Below are positions 24,646-32,896 of a stretch of DNA of 64,000 nt, piece after piece. The notes beneath the pieces were generated by a model. The model was given only the letters and a program-made list of their open reading frames with translations, was not told where the DNA came from and ran no database searches. The stretch covers positions 1,488,001 through 1,552,000 of the forward strand of contig OZ242303.1 of assembly GCA_965207945.1 (NCBI GenBank), in the 5' to 3' direction. This DNA is from JAAOII01 sp965207945. GTDB lineage: Bacteria; Pseudomonadota; Gammaproteobacteria; CBDBNL01; JAAOII01. A program made the translations under genes and the position numbers. Each line of letters begins with the position of its first letter. Position 1 is the first letter of the stretch.

Positions 24646-25200
24646 ATGATTCAAATTAAAAACTCAGCAGAGCGCTATGGGCTGATAAGCAAAATCTTTC
24701 ATTGGGTAATGTTTGTCCTTGTTGTATATCTACTACTTGACCATGAAATCACTCATGGCTTGCCAAGAGGTGACGAGACGCGCCGTTTCTTTGTGTGGTT
24801 ACATCAGTCCATTGGGATAATAGTTTTTCTTCTGGTGTGCTTGCGTCTAATATGGGTTTTCCTCAACAAGAAACCAGAGCATGAGTCAACAACTCCTCCC
24901 TGGATGCGTAAGTTATCCACTATTAGTCATTGGATACTATACCTTGCGGTATTAATGCAACCTATAAGCGGCATGCTTGGCAAATTGCTTGATGGCAGAG
25001 CCGTTCCTTTTTTCAATATATTCAGAATTCCTCCGCTTACATTATCCGATGGTTTGGCGGTAGAAGTAATCAAAACCATACATTATGACGTAATCCCCAC
25101 TGGGTTAAAGATTTTTATTATATTGCATCTACTTGCTGCTCTTTATCACCATTTCATAGTTAAAGATAATGTCCTTAAACGGATGACTTGGGGCGCCTAA
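24646..25200 (+). CDS. Cytochrome b561 (CybB/YceJ type)
   Basis: Four-helix di-haem cytochrome, 184 aa. Haem-ligand histidines are visible in KIFHWVMF, WLHQSIG, ISHWILYL and ILHLLAALYHHF. Proteins of this family exchange electrons with ubiquinol or, as in the MsrPQ and YceI/YceJ contexts, serve periplasmic partners. Here it ends the Rieske/Cys-motif cluster and may connect it to the quinone pool. No Shine-Dalgarno precedes the ATG; a TATACT lies 6 nt before it. Confidence 0.88.
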   Translation: MIQIKNSAERYGLISKIFHWVMFVLVVYLLLDHEITHGLPRGDETRRFFVWLHQSIGIIVFLLVCLRLIWVFLNKKPEHESTTPPWMRKLSTISHWILYLAVLMQPISGMLGKLLDGRAVPFFNIFRIPPLTLSDGLAVEVIKTIHYDVIPTGLKIFIILHLLAALYHHFIVKDNVLKRMTWGA

Positions 25201-25261
25201 GAGGATACATCAATGAGGGGATATACCAAAGGGTGGGATATATTATTAGGGGGTACATTAA

Positions 25262-26599
25262 GTGTGTAGAATATTTTTTAAAATTCAAAGAATGCTATTA
25301 TTAAACAGAGTCATAACTCAAAAATTAATCTGCTGCTCAATCATCTTATGCTGGAGTTCATTCAGCCAGGCGCAAGAATCCACCCAAGAATCCATAACAG
25401 ACCAACTACAAATTAGCGGCAATAAACGCACCAAGACATCTTATATAAAGAAACTAGTGCGTATCTGCTACAAGGACATAGAACGTGGGAGATTTCCCTC
25501 ATTGCCAACAGGGGAAGCCCAATTAGAGCAATGCCTGACAAATCAAGGGCTGTTTAGCGAAGTAACAGTGCAAAGATTATCAACAACAGAAATCTCTATT
25601 CGCGTAAAAGATAAATGGAGTTTTCTGGGAATTCCTAGTTACCAAAGAGGGGAGGAGCCAAATGAAGCCGCTTGGGGAGCATTTATTTTTGATTCCAACA
25701 TAGGCGGCACTGGCAATATTTTTGGCAGCTCATTTAGACGACAAATAAGCGAGCAAAGAGATAGCTATGCATTTTTCTATGGTATTCCTTATGTGGATGC
25801 GCAAGGAGATTATGGCTTGTTCATATCCACAAGTAGCAATGATATAACCAATTATCAGTTTGATACGGATGATTGGGTTTATCGTAGCAATGAAAAATCT
25901 AATAGCTTCTCTTTAAGATTAAGGCAATACATCACTCCTGAATTTAGTATGTCTTATTCCTATACAATAAATAACTTTGAATCTGATGGCAATAAATTGC
26001 GCAATGGAACTCAACTGGTAGATGAGTTAGTAAAAATTGACTCACAATCACTTGAGATAAACTACGAATGGAGTAATTTAGACGCTGAATACTATTACCA
26101 AAAGGGCTTTCAAATCTCACAATCAATCGCTGGAGATTTTAATTCTGATGACGGCAAAATTCGTAATAGTTTTTTTGCTACAGGCATCTATTGGGGGTTG
26201 CCCTCTTATGGCAAGAATGTATTCCAGTTGAGTTTAGACGGTTCTAGCCAAGATAGTCGCAATGCTTATGATAGTTTTAAAATTGGCAATGAGGTAGGGT
26301 CGCGCGGTATTTCAAGCGGCGGTGCCTGGGCGCGGCAATACACAACTATAGGGGCTGAATATCAAATTCCTATTGTTGGCACAAGATCCATATTTTGGAC
26401 TATTAGTCCTTTTGTTGATTATGGTTATTTATGGGATGTCCCTAACGTAGCGGAGGAAAACTTTGACTATGCCGCCTGGGGTATTGCCTCATACATATAT
26501 CCGCGCCAAATTAGTGTCCCAGCTTTGGGAATATTCTATGGAAGCAATAACCGCTTCCAAGAAACATCATTTAGCTTCTTTATTGGTTTCAGAAGCTGA
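25262..26599 (+). CDS. BamA/TamA-like outer-membrane protein with a short POTRA region
   Basis: 445 aa. A signal sequence (about 1-37, hydrophobic LICCSIILCWSSF, cleavage after SQAQ) is followed by one POTRA-like segment (about 46-120: LQISGNKRTKTSYIKKLV) and then a beta-barrel of the Omp85 superfamily ending in FIGFRS with alternating aromatic residues. It is much shorter than BamA (about 800 aa, five POTRA domains), so it is a reduced homologue of unknown cargo. The GTG at 25262 has AGGGGG about 9 nt upstream and is preferred; ATG at 25292 is the alternative. Its 3' end overlaps parC, on the other strand, by 33 nt. Confidence 0.68.
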   Translation: MCRIFFKIQRMLLLNRVITQKLICCSIILCWSSFSQAQESTQESITDQLQISGNKRTKTSYIKKLVRICYKDIERGRFPSLPTGEAQLEQCLTNQGLFSEVTVQRLSTTEISIRVKDKWSFLGIPSYQRGEEPNEAAWGAFIFDSNIGGTGNIFGSSFRRQISEQRDSYAFFYGIPYVDAQGDYGLFISTSSNDITNYQFDTDDWVYRSNEKSNSFSLRLRQYITPEFSMSYSYTINNFESDGNKLRNGTQLVDELVKIDSQSLEINYEWSNLDAEYYYQKGFQISQSIAGDFNSDDGKIRNSFFATGIYWGLPSYGKNVFQLSLDGSSQDSRNAYDSFKIGNEVGSRGISSGGAWARQYTTIGAEYQIPIVGTRSIFWTISPFVDYGYLWDVPNVAEENFDYAAWGIASYIYPRQISVPALGIFYGSNNRFQETSFSFFIGFRS

Positions 26600-28921
26600 A
26601 GAAACAGGTATTATCTCTACCCGCTCGCTAAAGCCCTTACCAAGTAGCTTACCCTTCGCCCCCCTTTTAGCGCGATACTTACCCATGTCGGCAGACATCA
26701 ATAAAGCCACTTGGCTGCCTGCATCATTAATTGCCAGCGCATCTCCTTTCTTGATTATCACCGCCTGCTTAACCCTATCCTTGGGATAAGCTGGATTAAT
26801 TAACCTGACGCCCTTTCCTCGTCCCATGCGCGGAATATCCTCTGCCGGTAAAATTAATAAGCGGTTATTCTCTGTTAAACAAGCAACTTTTTGCATCCCT
26901 TCAATCACCTTAACTGGCTGAATCATTCCAGCGCCGCTCTTTATATTCATAATCTGCTTACCACGCTTTCTATTAACTGCGAGTAAATCTTCTTCATTAA
27001 CTATAAACCCATTACCATCGCCCGCAATTAACAATAGTTCTTCTTTAGGAGTAATCAGAACCCCCGCTTGTATCTGAGCGCCATCGGCTATATCCAGACG
27101 GCTAGTTAGTGGCTCGCCCAAGCCGCGCGCTGAGGGAAGGTCATACGCTGGCAAACTATAGGCGCGCCCATGGCTATCCATAAAAATTGCAAATAAATTA
27201 TTATCCCCTTCCGAGCTACAAAGGAACCCATCCCCTTCGCGGTAGGTAAATTCACGCGGACTTATATCATGTCCTTTGGCAAGCCGCACCCAACCCTTTT
27301 GCGAAACTACCAAAGTAGCTGCTTCACGACTTACTATATGCTCATGCTTAAATGTTTCGGCGGCGGGAATCTCATCTTCTGCTGAGTGAATTTCGCTGCG
27401 TCTATCATCCCCATATTCTTGTTTAATTTCGTTAAACTCTTTTTTGATGAAGTCAGTTATCTTTTGTTTAGATTTTAGAGTGCTTTCCAAATAGTATTTC
27501 TTATCCGTGAGTTCTTCTTCTTCTCCTTTAATTTTCTCCTCTTCTAGTTTGGCAAGATGGCGCAGTTTTGTCTCCAGTATTGCTTCTGCTTGTTTATCAC
27601 TTAGTGAGAATTTTTTGATAAGCACTGGTTTTGGCTCATCTTCATTACGAATAATTGCAATAACCTTATCTAAATCTAAATAGGCAATCAAAAGACCAGC
27701 TAATATATGCAGACGCTCATTCACTTGAGATAGTTGGTTTTCAAGTCGTTCTATAACACAAGAACGGCGAAATTCAAGCCAGCTATAAAGCAGTTCGTTT
27801 AATGCCCATATTGCTGGTTTTCCATCTGTTCCTATAACGTTTAAATTAATTCTAACGCCCTTTTCTAAATCCGTGGTGGCAAATAGATGCGCCATAAGAC
27901 GTTGCCTATCAGTGCCCTTGCGAGTTGCAAGCACTAAGCGCACGGGGGTTTCACTGTCCGACTCATCTCTAATCTCAGCAACCATCGGCAATTTTTTATT
28001 TTGTATCTGTTGCTGCAGCTGCTCAATAATCTTTATGGTTGAGGTTTGCGGAGGGAGCTGCGTAATTACGGCATCAGTGCCGTTAATGTCATATTTACAC
28101 CGCACCTTAATATTTCCATTGCCCGAGGTGTATGCGGCGATGAGTTCATCCTGCGAACTTATAATGCTGCCTCCACTGGCAAAGTCAGGAGAAGGTATTT
28201 TCTTAATAATCTGCTTAATTGCTCTATGGCGCGCCCTTTTTACTTCCGATTCTGTCATCTTCTTTTTCTTGGCAATATACTCGCTTAGGTCTGGCTTGTC
28301 TAATAGCAACAAGCAGGCATCCATAACTTCGCTAAGATTGTGAGAAGGTATTTCTGTGGTCATCCCCACCGCTATACCAGATGCGCCATTTAACAGGATA
28401 TTCGGGACACGCGCGGGTAAAATCACTGGCTCTTCAAGGGTGCCATCAAAGTTGGGCTGCCACTCCATAGTAGCGCGATTAAGCTCAGATAATAGCAGTT
28501 GCGCATAAGGAGTGAGGCGTGCTTCGGTATAACGCATTGCGGCAAATGATTTAGCGTCATCCATTGACCCCCAATTACCCTGCCCGTCCACTAAACAATA
28601 GCGGGTGGCAAATGGTTGCGCCATCAGCACCATTGCTTCATAACAGGCAACATCGCCGTGTGGGTGAAATTTTCCTATTACATCGCCTATGGTGCGCGCT
28701 GACTTTTTATACTTGGCGCCATTTCTGAGCCCCAACTCAGACATCGCATAAATAATTCTTCTTTGCACTGGTTTGAGTCCATCTGCCAATTGTGGCAAGG
28801 CGCGATCCAAAATGACATACATTGAATAGTTGAGGTACGCGCGTTCCACATACTGTGCCAGTGGCTCATGTTCTATAGGGCGAACAACTGGCGGCACGCT
28901 GGTTTGTTTGCTTTTAGCCAT
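26567..28921 (-). CDS. parC: DNA topoisomerase IV subunit A
   Basis: Type IIA topoisomerase breakage-reunion subunit that decatenates daughter chromosomes with ParE; 784 aa, slightly longer than E. coli ParC (752). The catalytic tyrosine is Tyr131 in FAAMRYTEARL, the helix with HPHGDVACYEAM is the quinolone-determining region and the C-terminal beta-propeller contains PSARGLGEPLT. Val91 replaces the serine found at E. coli position 80, while Glu95 (E. coli Glu84) is kept. It follows trpA by 20 nt on the same strand; parE is not adjacent. The stop lies inside the convergent barrel gene. Confidence 0.95.
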   Translation of the reverse strand: MAKSKQTSVPPVVRPIEHEPLAQYVERAYLNYSMYVILDRALPQLADGLKPVQRRIIYAMSELGLRNGAKYKKSARTIGDVIGKFHPHGDVACYEAMVLMAQPFATRYCLVDGQGNWGSMDDAKSFAAMRYTEARLTPYAQLLLSELNRATMEWQPNFDGTLEEPVILPARVPNILLNGASGIAVGMTTEIPSHNLSEVMDACLLLLDKPDLSEYIAKKKKMTESEVKRARHRAIKQIIKKIPSPDFASGGSIISSQDELIAAYTSGNGNIKVRCKYDINGTDAVITQLPPQTSTIKIIEQLQQQIQNKKLPMVAEIRDESDSETPVRLVLATRKGTDRQRLMAHLFATTDLEKGVRINLNVIGTDGKPAIWALNELLYSWLEFRRSCVIERLENQLSQVNERLHILAGLLIAYLDLDKVIAIIRNEDEPKPVLIKKFSLSDKQAEAILETKLRHLAKLEEEKIKGEEEELTDKKYYLESTLKSKQKITDFIKKEFNEIKQEYGDDRRSEIHSAEDEIPAAETFKHEHIVSREAATLVVSQKGWVRLAKGHDISPREFTYREGDGFLCSSEGDNNLFAIFMDSHGRAYSLPAYDLPSARGLGEPLTSRLDIADGAQIQAGVLITPKEELLLIAGDGNGFIVNEEDLLAVNRKRGKQIMNIKSGAGMIQPVKVIEGMQKVACLTENNRLLILPAEDIPRMGRGKGVRLINPAYPKDRVKQAVIIKKGDALAINDAGSQVALLMSADMGKYRAKRGAKGKLLGKGFSERVEIIPVSSASETNKEAK

Positions 28922-28941
28922 ATCTATCCTTGTCCCTGTCC

Positions 28942-29835
28942 TTATTTAAGAGCCATAGCATATTCTCCCACTTGCTGCGAAAGCTTATTTTGCATCTTTG
29001 CAGAGTCATCTCCCGCTTCTTTGGATTCGCGCAGTGTTTTAATTAAAGCAGAGCCTATCACAACCGCTTGCCCTATCTCGCCAAATTTACTCGCCTGTTC
29101 AGAACTCTTAATCCCAAAGCCCACTGCCACTGGCAGCGTAGGGTTTAGTGAAGTGATATGCTGTTGCACCTTTTGTAGTTGGGGCGAGCTACTACCAGTT
29201 ACCCCAGTAATGGAAACATAATATAAAAAGCCACGCGCTTTGGCGGTTATAGTAGTTAATCTTGCAGCATCGGTGGTTGGGGTAATTAGATGTATCAAGC
29301 ACGGGTCATCATCATCAACATTAAGATGAGACACTAACTCATCTTCTTCTTCGGGCGGTAAATCCACGATGATTAATCCATCAATTTTGACCCGCCTTGC
29401 GTCTTTCACAAACCTCTCAACCCCATAGTGAAAAATAGGATTGTAATATCCCATAAGAATTAAAGGAGTGTCAGGATTATTGGCGCGAAAATCTTGTGCC
29501 ATATCCAAAATGGTGGAAAGATTTACACCATTATTTAAAGCGCAACGGGATGCTTCTCTGATTTCCTCGCCATCTGCAGCAGCATCGCTAAATGGAATCC
29601 CTATTTCAACTATATCTGCTCCATTTTTAGGCAGGTTATTGATGATATTGCGACTTGTTTCAATGTCTGGATAGCCAGCAGTTACAAAACATACAAGGGC
29701 GCTTCTATGTACACTTCTATGTACGCCATGGTCAAGGTTAGATGCGGATTTGGATTGACTCTCAGCTACTTCTTTACTCGCAGATGTATTATCGCCTGCC
29801 GCTAAACGGGCGAAAGTTGTGTCAATCCGCGACAT
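28942..29835 (-). CDS. trpA: Tryptophan synthase alpha chain
   Basis: Cleaves indole-3-glycerol phosphate to indole and GAP. 297 aa, about 28 longer than E. coli TrpA because of a polar N-terminal insert (about 14-45, KEVAESQSKSAS and HRSV-HRSA from a 12-bp DNA repeat). Catalytic Glu77 (DIVEIGIPFSD) and Asp88 (AAADGE) correspond to E. coli Glu49 and Asp60, and the flexible loop YYVSITGVTGS is present. The normally conserved SDPxADGP is SDAAADGE, an odd change next to the active Asp. trpB is not adjacent; the gene is between atpD (22 nt) and parC (20 nt). Confidence 0.92.
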   Translation of the reverse strand: MSRIDTTFARLAAGDNTSASKEVAESQSKSASNLDHGVHRSVHRSALVCFVTAGYPDIETSRNIINNLPKNGADIVEIGIPFSDAAADGEEIREASRCALNNGVNLSTILDMAQDFRANNPDTPLILMGYYNPIFHYGVERFVKDARRVKIDGLIIVDLPPEEEDELVSHLNVDDDDPCLIHLITPTTDAARLTTITAKARGFLYYVSITGVTGSSSPQLQKVQQHITSLNPTLPVAVGFGIKSSEQASKFGEIGQAVVIGSALIKTLRESKEAGDDSAKMQNKLSQQVGEYAMALK

Positions 29836-29857
29836 AGCTATTGAATTATTTTCTTAG

Positions 29858-31237
29858 TTATTTGATTTTCTTCGCTGCTTCAGCTGCTTCTTCAATTGCG
29901 CCAATCATATAAAACGCTTGTTCAGGAAGGTCATCATATTCTCCGTTAAGAATGCCCTTAAATCCTTTTATGGTCTCTTTAAGAGGGACATATTTGCCAG
30001 GAGAGTTAGTGAATATTTCTGCCACAAAGAAGGGCTGAGATAAAAATCTTTCTACTTTACGAGCGCGGGATACAGTTAATTTATCTTCTTCGGATAATTC
30101 GTCCATGCCCAAAATAGCTATGATATCCTTAAGCTCTTTATATCTTTGTAAAACATTTTGCACTCCACGCGCCGTATCATAGTGCTCATCGCCAATTATC
30201 TGTGGGTCCAGCTGGCGGCTAGTGGAATCAAGAGGAGATACTGCTGGATAAATTCCTAGTTCGGCTATCTGGCGAGACAGCACTACAGTTGCGTCCAAGT
30301 GGGCAAAGGTGGTAGCAGGTGATGGGTCGGTTAAATCATCGGCTGGGACATATATTGCTTGCACCGAAGTAATAGACCCTGTTTTAGTGGAAGTAATCCT
30401 TTCTTGTAATTGTCCCATCTCTTCCGCCAGAGTTGGCTGATAGCCCACAGCAGAAGGCATCCGTCCCAACAGGGCGGAGACCTCGGTTCCTGCCAGAGTG
30501 TATCTATATATATTATCAACAAACAAAAGAACATCCCGGCTGTCATCGCGAAATTTTTCAGCAATTGCCAGCCCAGTAAGAGCAACGCGCAGGCGGTTGC
30601 CAGGTGGTTCGTTCATTTGACCATAAACCAGTGAAACCTTGTCCAACACATTAGATTCTTTCATTTCATGGTAGAAATCATTACCTTCACGGGTTCTTTC
30701 ACCAACCCCGGCAAAAACCGAATAACCACTATGCTCAATTGCAATGTTGCGGATAAGTTCTAACATATTAACGGTTTTGCCTACACCCGCTCCGCCAAAC
30801 AACCCTACCTTACCGCCTTTAGCGAAAGGGGCAACTAAATCAATAACCTTTATGCCTGTTTCCAGCAGCTCGGTGGCAGGTTTTTGCTCTTCATAAGATG
30901 GGGGTTTGCGATGAATGGGCATACGTAGCTTTTCATTTATGGGACCTGCCTCATCTATCGGCTCTCCCAAGACGTTCATTATCCTTCCCAATGTCTCCTC
31001 ACCTACTGGAACATTAATCGGCGCTTCAGTATTTTCTACTTCTAGTCCGCGGCGTAAACCCTCCGTTGAACCCATAGCAATGGTGCGCACAGTTCTGTCG
31101 CCCAGCTGTTGTTGCACTTCAAGAGTTATATCTTTTTCCGTTACTTTTAGCGCATCGTAAACTTTAGGCACCGCGCTATCAGCGAACTCTACATCTATAA
31201 CCGCTCCTATAATTTGTGTAATCTGTCCTGTTGTCAT
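29858..31237 (-). CDS. atpD: F1Fo ATP synthase subunit beta
   Basis: Catalytic subunit of F1, 459 aa (E. coli 460), very similar to the gammaproteobacterial form. P-loop GGAGVGKT is at 148-155, followed by GERTREGND, FVDNIYRYTLAGTEV and SALLGRMPSAVGYQP. It is complete, but stands alone: atpG should precede it and atpC follow it in nearly all bacteria, whereas here an MFS gene and trpA flank it. A terminator (31355-31381) and TATAAT hexamers upstream on the minus strand suggest its own promoter. No Shine-Dalgarno is visible. Confidence 0.96.
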   Translation of the reverse strand: MTTGQITQIIGAVIDVEFADSAVPKVYDALKVTEKDITLEVQQQLGDRTVRTIAMGSTEGLRRGLEVENTEAPINVPVGEETLGRIMNVLGEPIDEAGPINEKLRMPIHRKPPSYEEQKPATELLETGIKVIDLVAPFAKGGKVGLFGGAGVGKTVNMLELIRNIAIEHSGYSVFAGVGERTREGNDFYHEMKESNVLDKVSLVYGQMNEPPGNRLRVALTGLAIAEKFRDDSRDVLLFVDNIYRYTLAGTEVSALLGRMPSAVGYQPTLAEEMGQLQERITSTKTGSITSVQAIYVPADDLTDPSPATTFAHLDATVVLSRQIAELGIYPAVSPLDSTSRQLDPQIIGDEHYDTARGVQNVLQRYKELKDIIAILGMDELSEEDKLTVSRARKVERFLSQPFFVAEIFTNSPGKYVPLKETIKGFKGILNGEYDDLPEQAFYMIGAIEEAAEAAKKIK

Positions 31238-31354
31238 ATTAAATATTCAAATATAAAACTTATTAAAAAATTGTTAGATAATCACTTTTCAGCAATTGAC
31301 TATATTATAGGAACATTATAAGAATAAAAACAACATCTATAGCGTCAATTACAA

Positions 31355-31381
31355 AAAAACCGCCTGTTTTTTCGCCACAGG
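31355..31381 (-). terminator. Hairpin with T run after the MFS gene
   Basis: On the minus strand CCTGT and ACAGG pair around a 9-nt loop and are followed by CGGTTTTTTTG. It separates the MFS gene from atpD. The stem is short, so its strength is uncertain. Confidence 0.55.
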
Positions 31382-31417
31382 TATTCTAATCTGCGGGTTC
31401 TTCTGTGGAAAAATCCG

Positions 31418-31447
31418 CTCTATTTTGTAATTCTCTATTTTGTAATT
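31418..31447. repeat. Perfect 15-bp tandem repeat across the MFS-gene stop codon
   Basis: CTCTATTTTGTAATT occurs twice in a row (31418-31432 and 31433-31447) with no mismatch; the MFS stop codon (31435-31437) is inside it. Confidence 0.92.
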
Positions 31448-32832
31448 AGTACCCGCTTAGTTTTCTTAGTTTTAACCCCCCTAACCCACCATAATATTGA
31501 TACCACAAAGCATATTCCTGCCAAGCATTCAAATAATAGATATAAATCTCCACCAAGCAAATACAATAATATAGTTAATAAAGCCGCCGATACCATAAAA
31601 GTTGCGTTCATTATGTTGTTAGTTGCAATAACTCGCGCTCTTTCCTGCGGTTGCGCTTTCTCTTGCAATAAAGCAAAGATAGGCAAAACATAAAAGCCAC
31701 CAAGAATACTTACCAAAGTAAAGTCAATACACAAACGAACAGCCCGCCAATCACTTATGAAATCTCCCAAAGCAATATATTCTTCCCCAGAAGATAATAA
31801 TGCAACGGATGAGGCGGCAGCCGCACGCGCCGCAAAAACTGTCTCTAACAGCATAATACCCATTAACAAAGAGCTCATTGCGGCATATCTGCTGGTTGCC
31901 TTTCCTTTCATCAGAAAGGAACACAATATAGCCCCTAAGCCAATTCCACAAGCAAACATCACCATAAACATGCTTACTGATATGCCCTCAACTCGTAAGT
32001 AGGTGCCAGTTAATACTGGTATCTGGGTGAGCAATGTTGAACCCAAAAACCAAAACCAGGATACACCCAACAATAAGGGGATGAGTTCGCGTCGCTTACC
32101 CATAATGCTGGAAATTAATTCTATACTTGCGGTAATTGGATTCAGTGAAAGCTGTGGAGGTTCTTCGCCTTTACTGCCTTTTTTACCTTTACTGCCTGCT
32201 TTACCCCCAGAGACGACTTGTGTGTTTGGACTTGTCATATTAACCGGAGGAGCTGCTGGAATGAATCTGGCAGATAAGAAACCGCCAATAGCAACTACCA
32301 CTAAGATTATATCAATTACTAATATGCCATTGGGAGTGGCGGCAAAGTAGCCACCTATGATGGTTCCACCGATAATAGCCAAGAAAGTCCCAGCTGTTAT
32401 AAGAGCATTGGCATTTACTAGATGCTGCGGAATATGATGGGGGATTATGGAATACTTGACAGGACCAAAAAAGGTTGATTGCACTGAGAGCAAGAATACT
32501 ATAACCATCAATAGCGTAATGTCCTGCGCATAAAAAGCCAGCACCGCCAACAGGACTATACCTATTTCAAGAGCTTTGACCCATCTTATTATTAATGCCT
32601 TATCATAAATATCCCCCATAGAGCCAGCAATTGCCGCAAATAAAATATAAGGTAGAATAAAAATTGCCTGGGTGATGGTAACCAAAATCTTGGCATCATA
32701 GCCATGCTCCGCAGCTAACTTATATACCAATAAAACCGCAAAAGCATTTTTGTAAATATTGTCGTTCATTGCTCCGCCGAATTGTGTAATGAACAATGGC
32801 GTGAAGCGACGCTTCAAAAAAAGTGATAACAT
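31435..32832 (-). CDS. MFS transporter, LplT/Aas-like
   Basis: 465 aa, about 12 helices. The start FITQFGGAMNDNIYKNAF and VQSTFFGPVKYSIIP are typical of the LplT family (lysophospholipid flippase, often fused to or beside Aas acyltransferase). No acyltransferase is adjacent. Between helices 6 and 7 there is an unusual Gly/Lys insert (KAGSKG-KKGSKG) coming from an 18-bp tandem repeat (32168-32203). It is divergent from ygfZ with 64 nt between. The role in phospholipid recycling is a family inference. Confidence 0.75.
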   Translation of the reverse strand: MLSLFLKRRFTPLFITQFGGAMNDNIYKNAFAVLLVYKLAAEHGYDAKILVTITQAIFILPYILFAAIAGSMGDIYDKALIIRWVKALEIGIVLLAVLAFYAQDITLLMVIVFLLSVQSTFFGPVKYSIIPHHIPQHLVNANALITAGTFLAIIGGTIIGGYFAATPNGILVIDIILVVVAIGGFLSARFIPAAPPVNMTSPNTQVVSGGKAGSKGKKGSKGEEPPQLSLNPITASIELISSIMGKRRELIPLLLGVSWFWFLGSTLLTQIPVLTGTYLRVEGISVSMFMVMFACGIGLGAILCSFLMKGKATSRYAAMSSLLMGIMLLETVFAARAAAASSVALLSSGEEYIALGDFISDWRAVRLCIDFTLVSILGGFYVLPIFALLQEKAQPQERARVIATNNIMNATFMVSAALLTILLYLLGGDLYLLFECLAGICFVVSILWWVRGVKTKKTKRVLITK

Positions 32833-32896
32833 AACCTCGTTATTTTAGCAGGTTTTAAGCAGGTTTACTGTTGTTCTTCTTTACAATGATAATGTT

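Noticed and set aside
27873..28343. 156-codon plus-strand frame opposite parC
   Set aside because: Antisense shadow; ParC is conserved along its full length.
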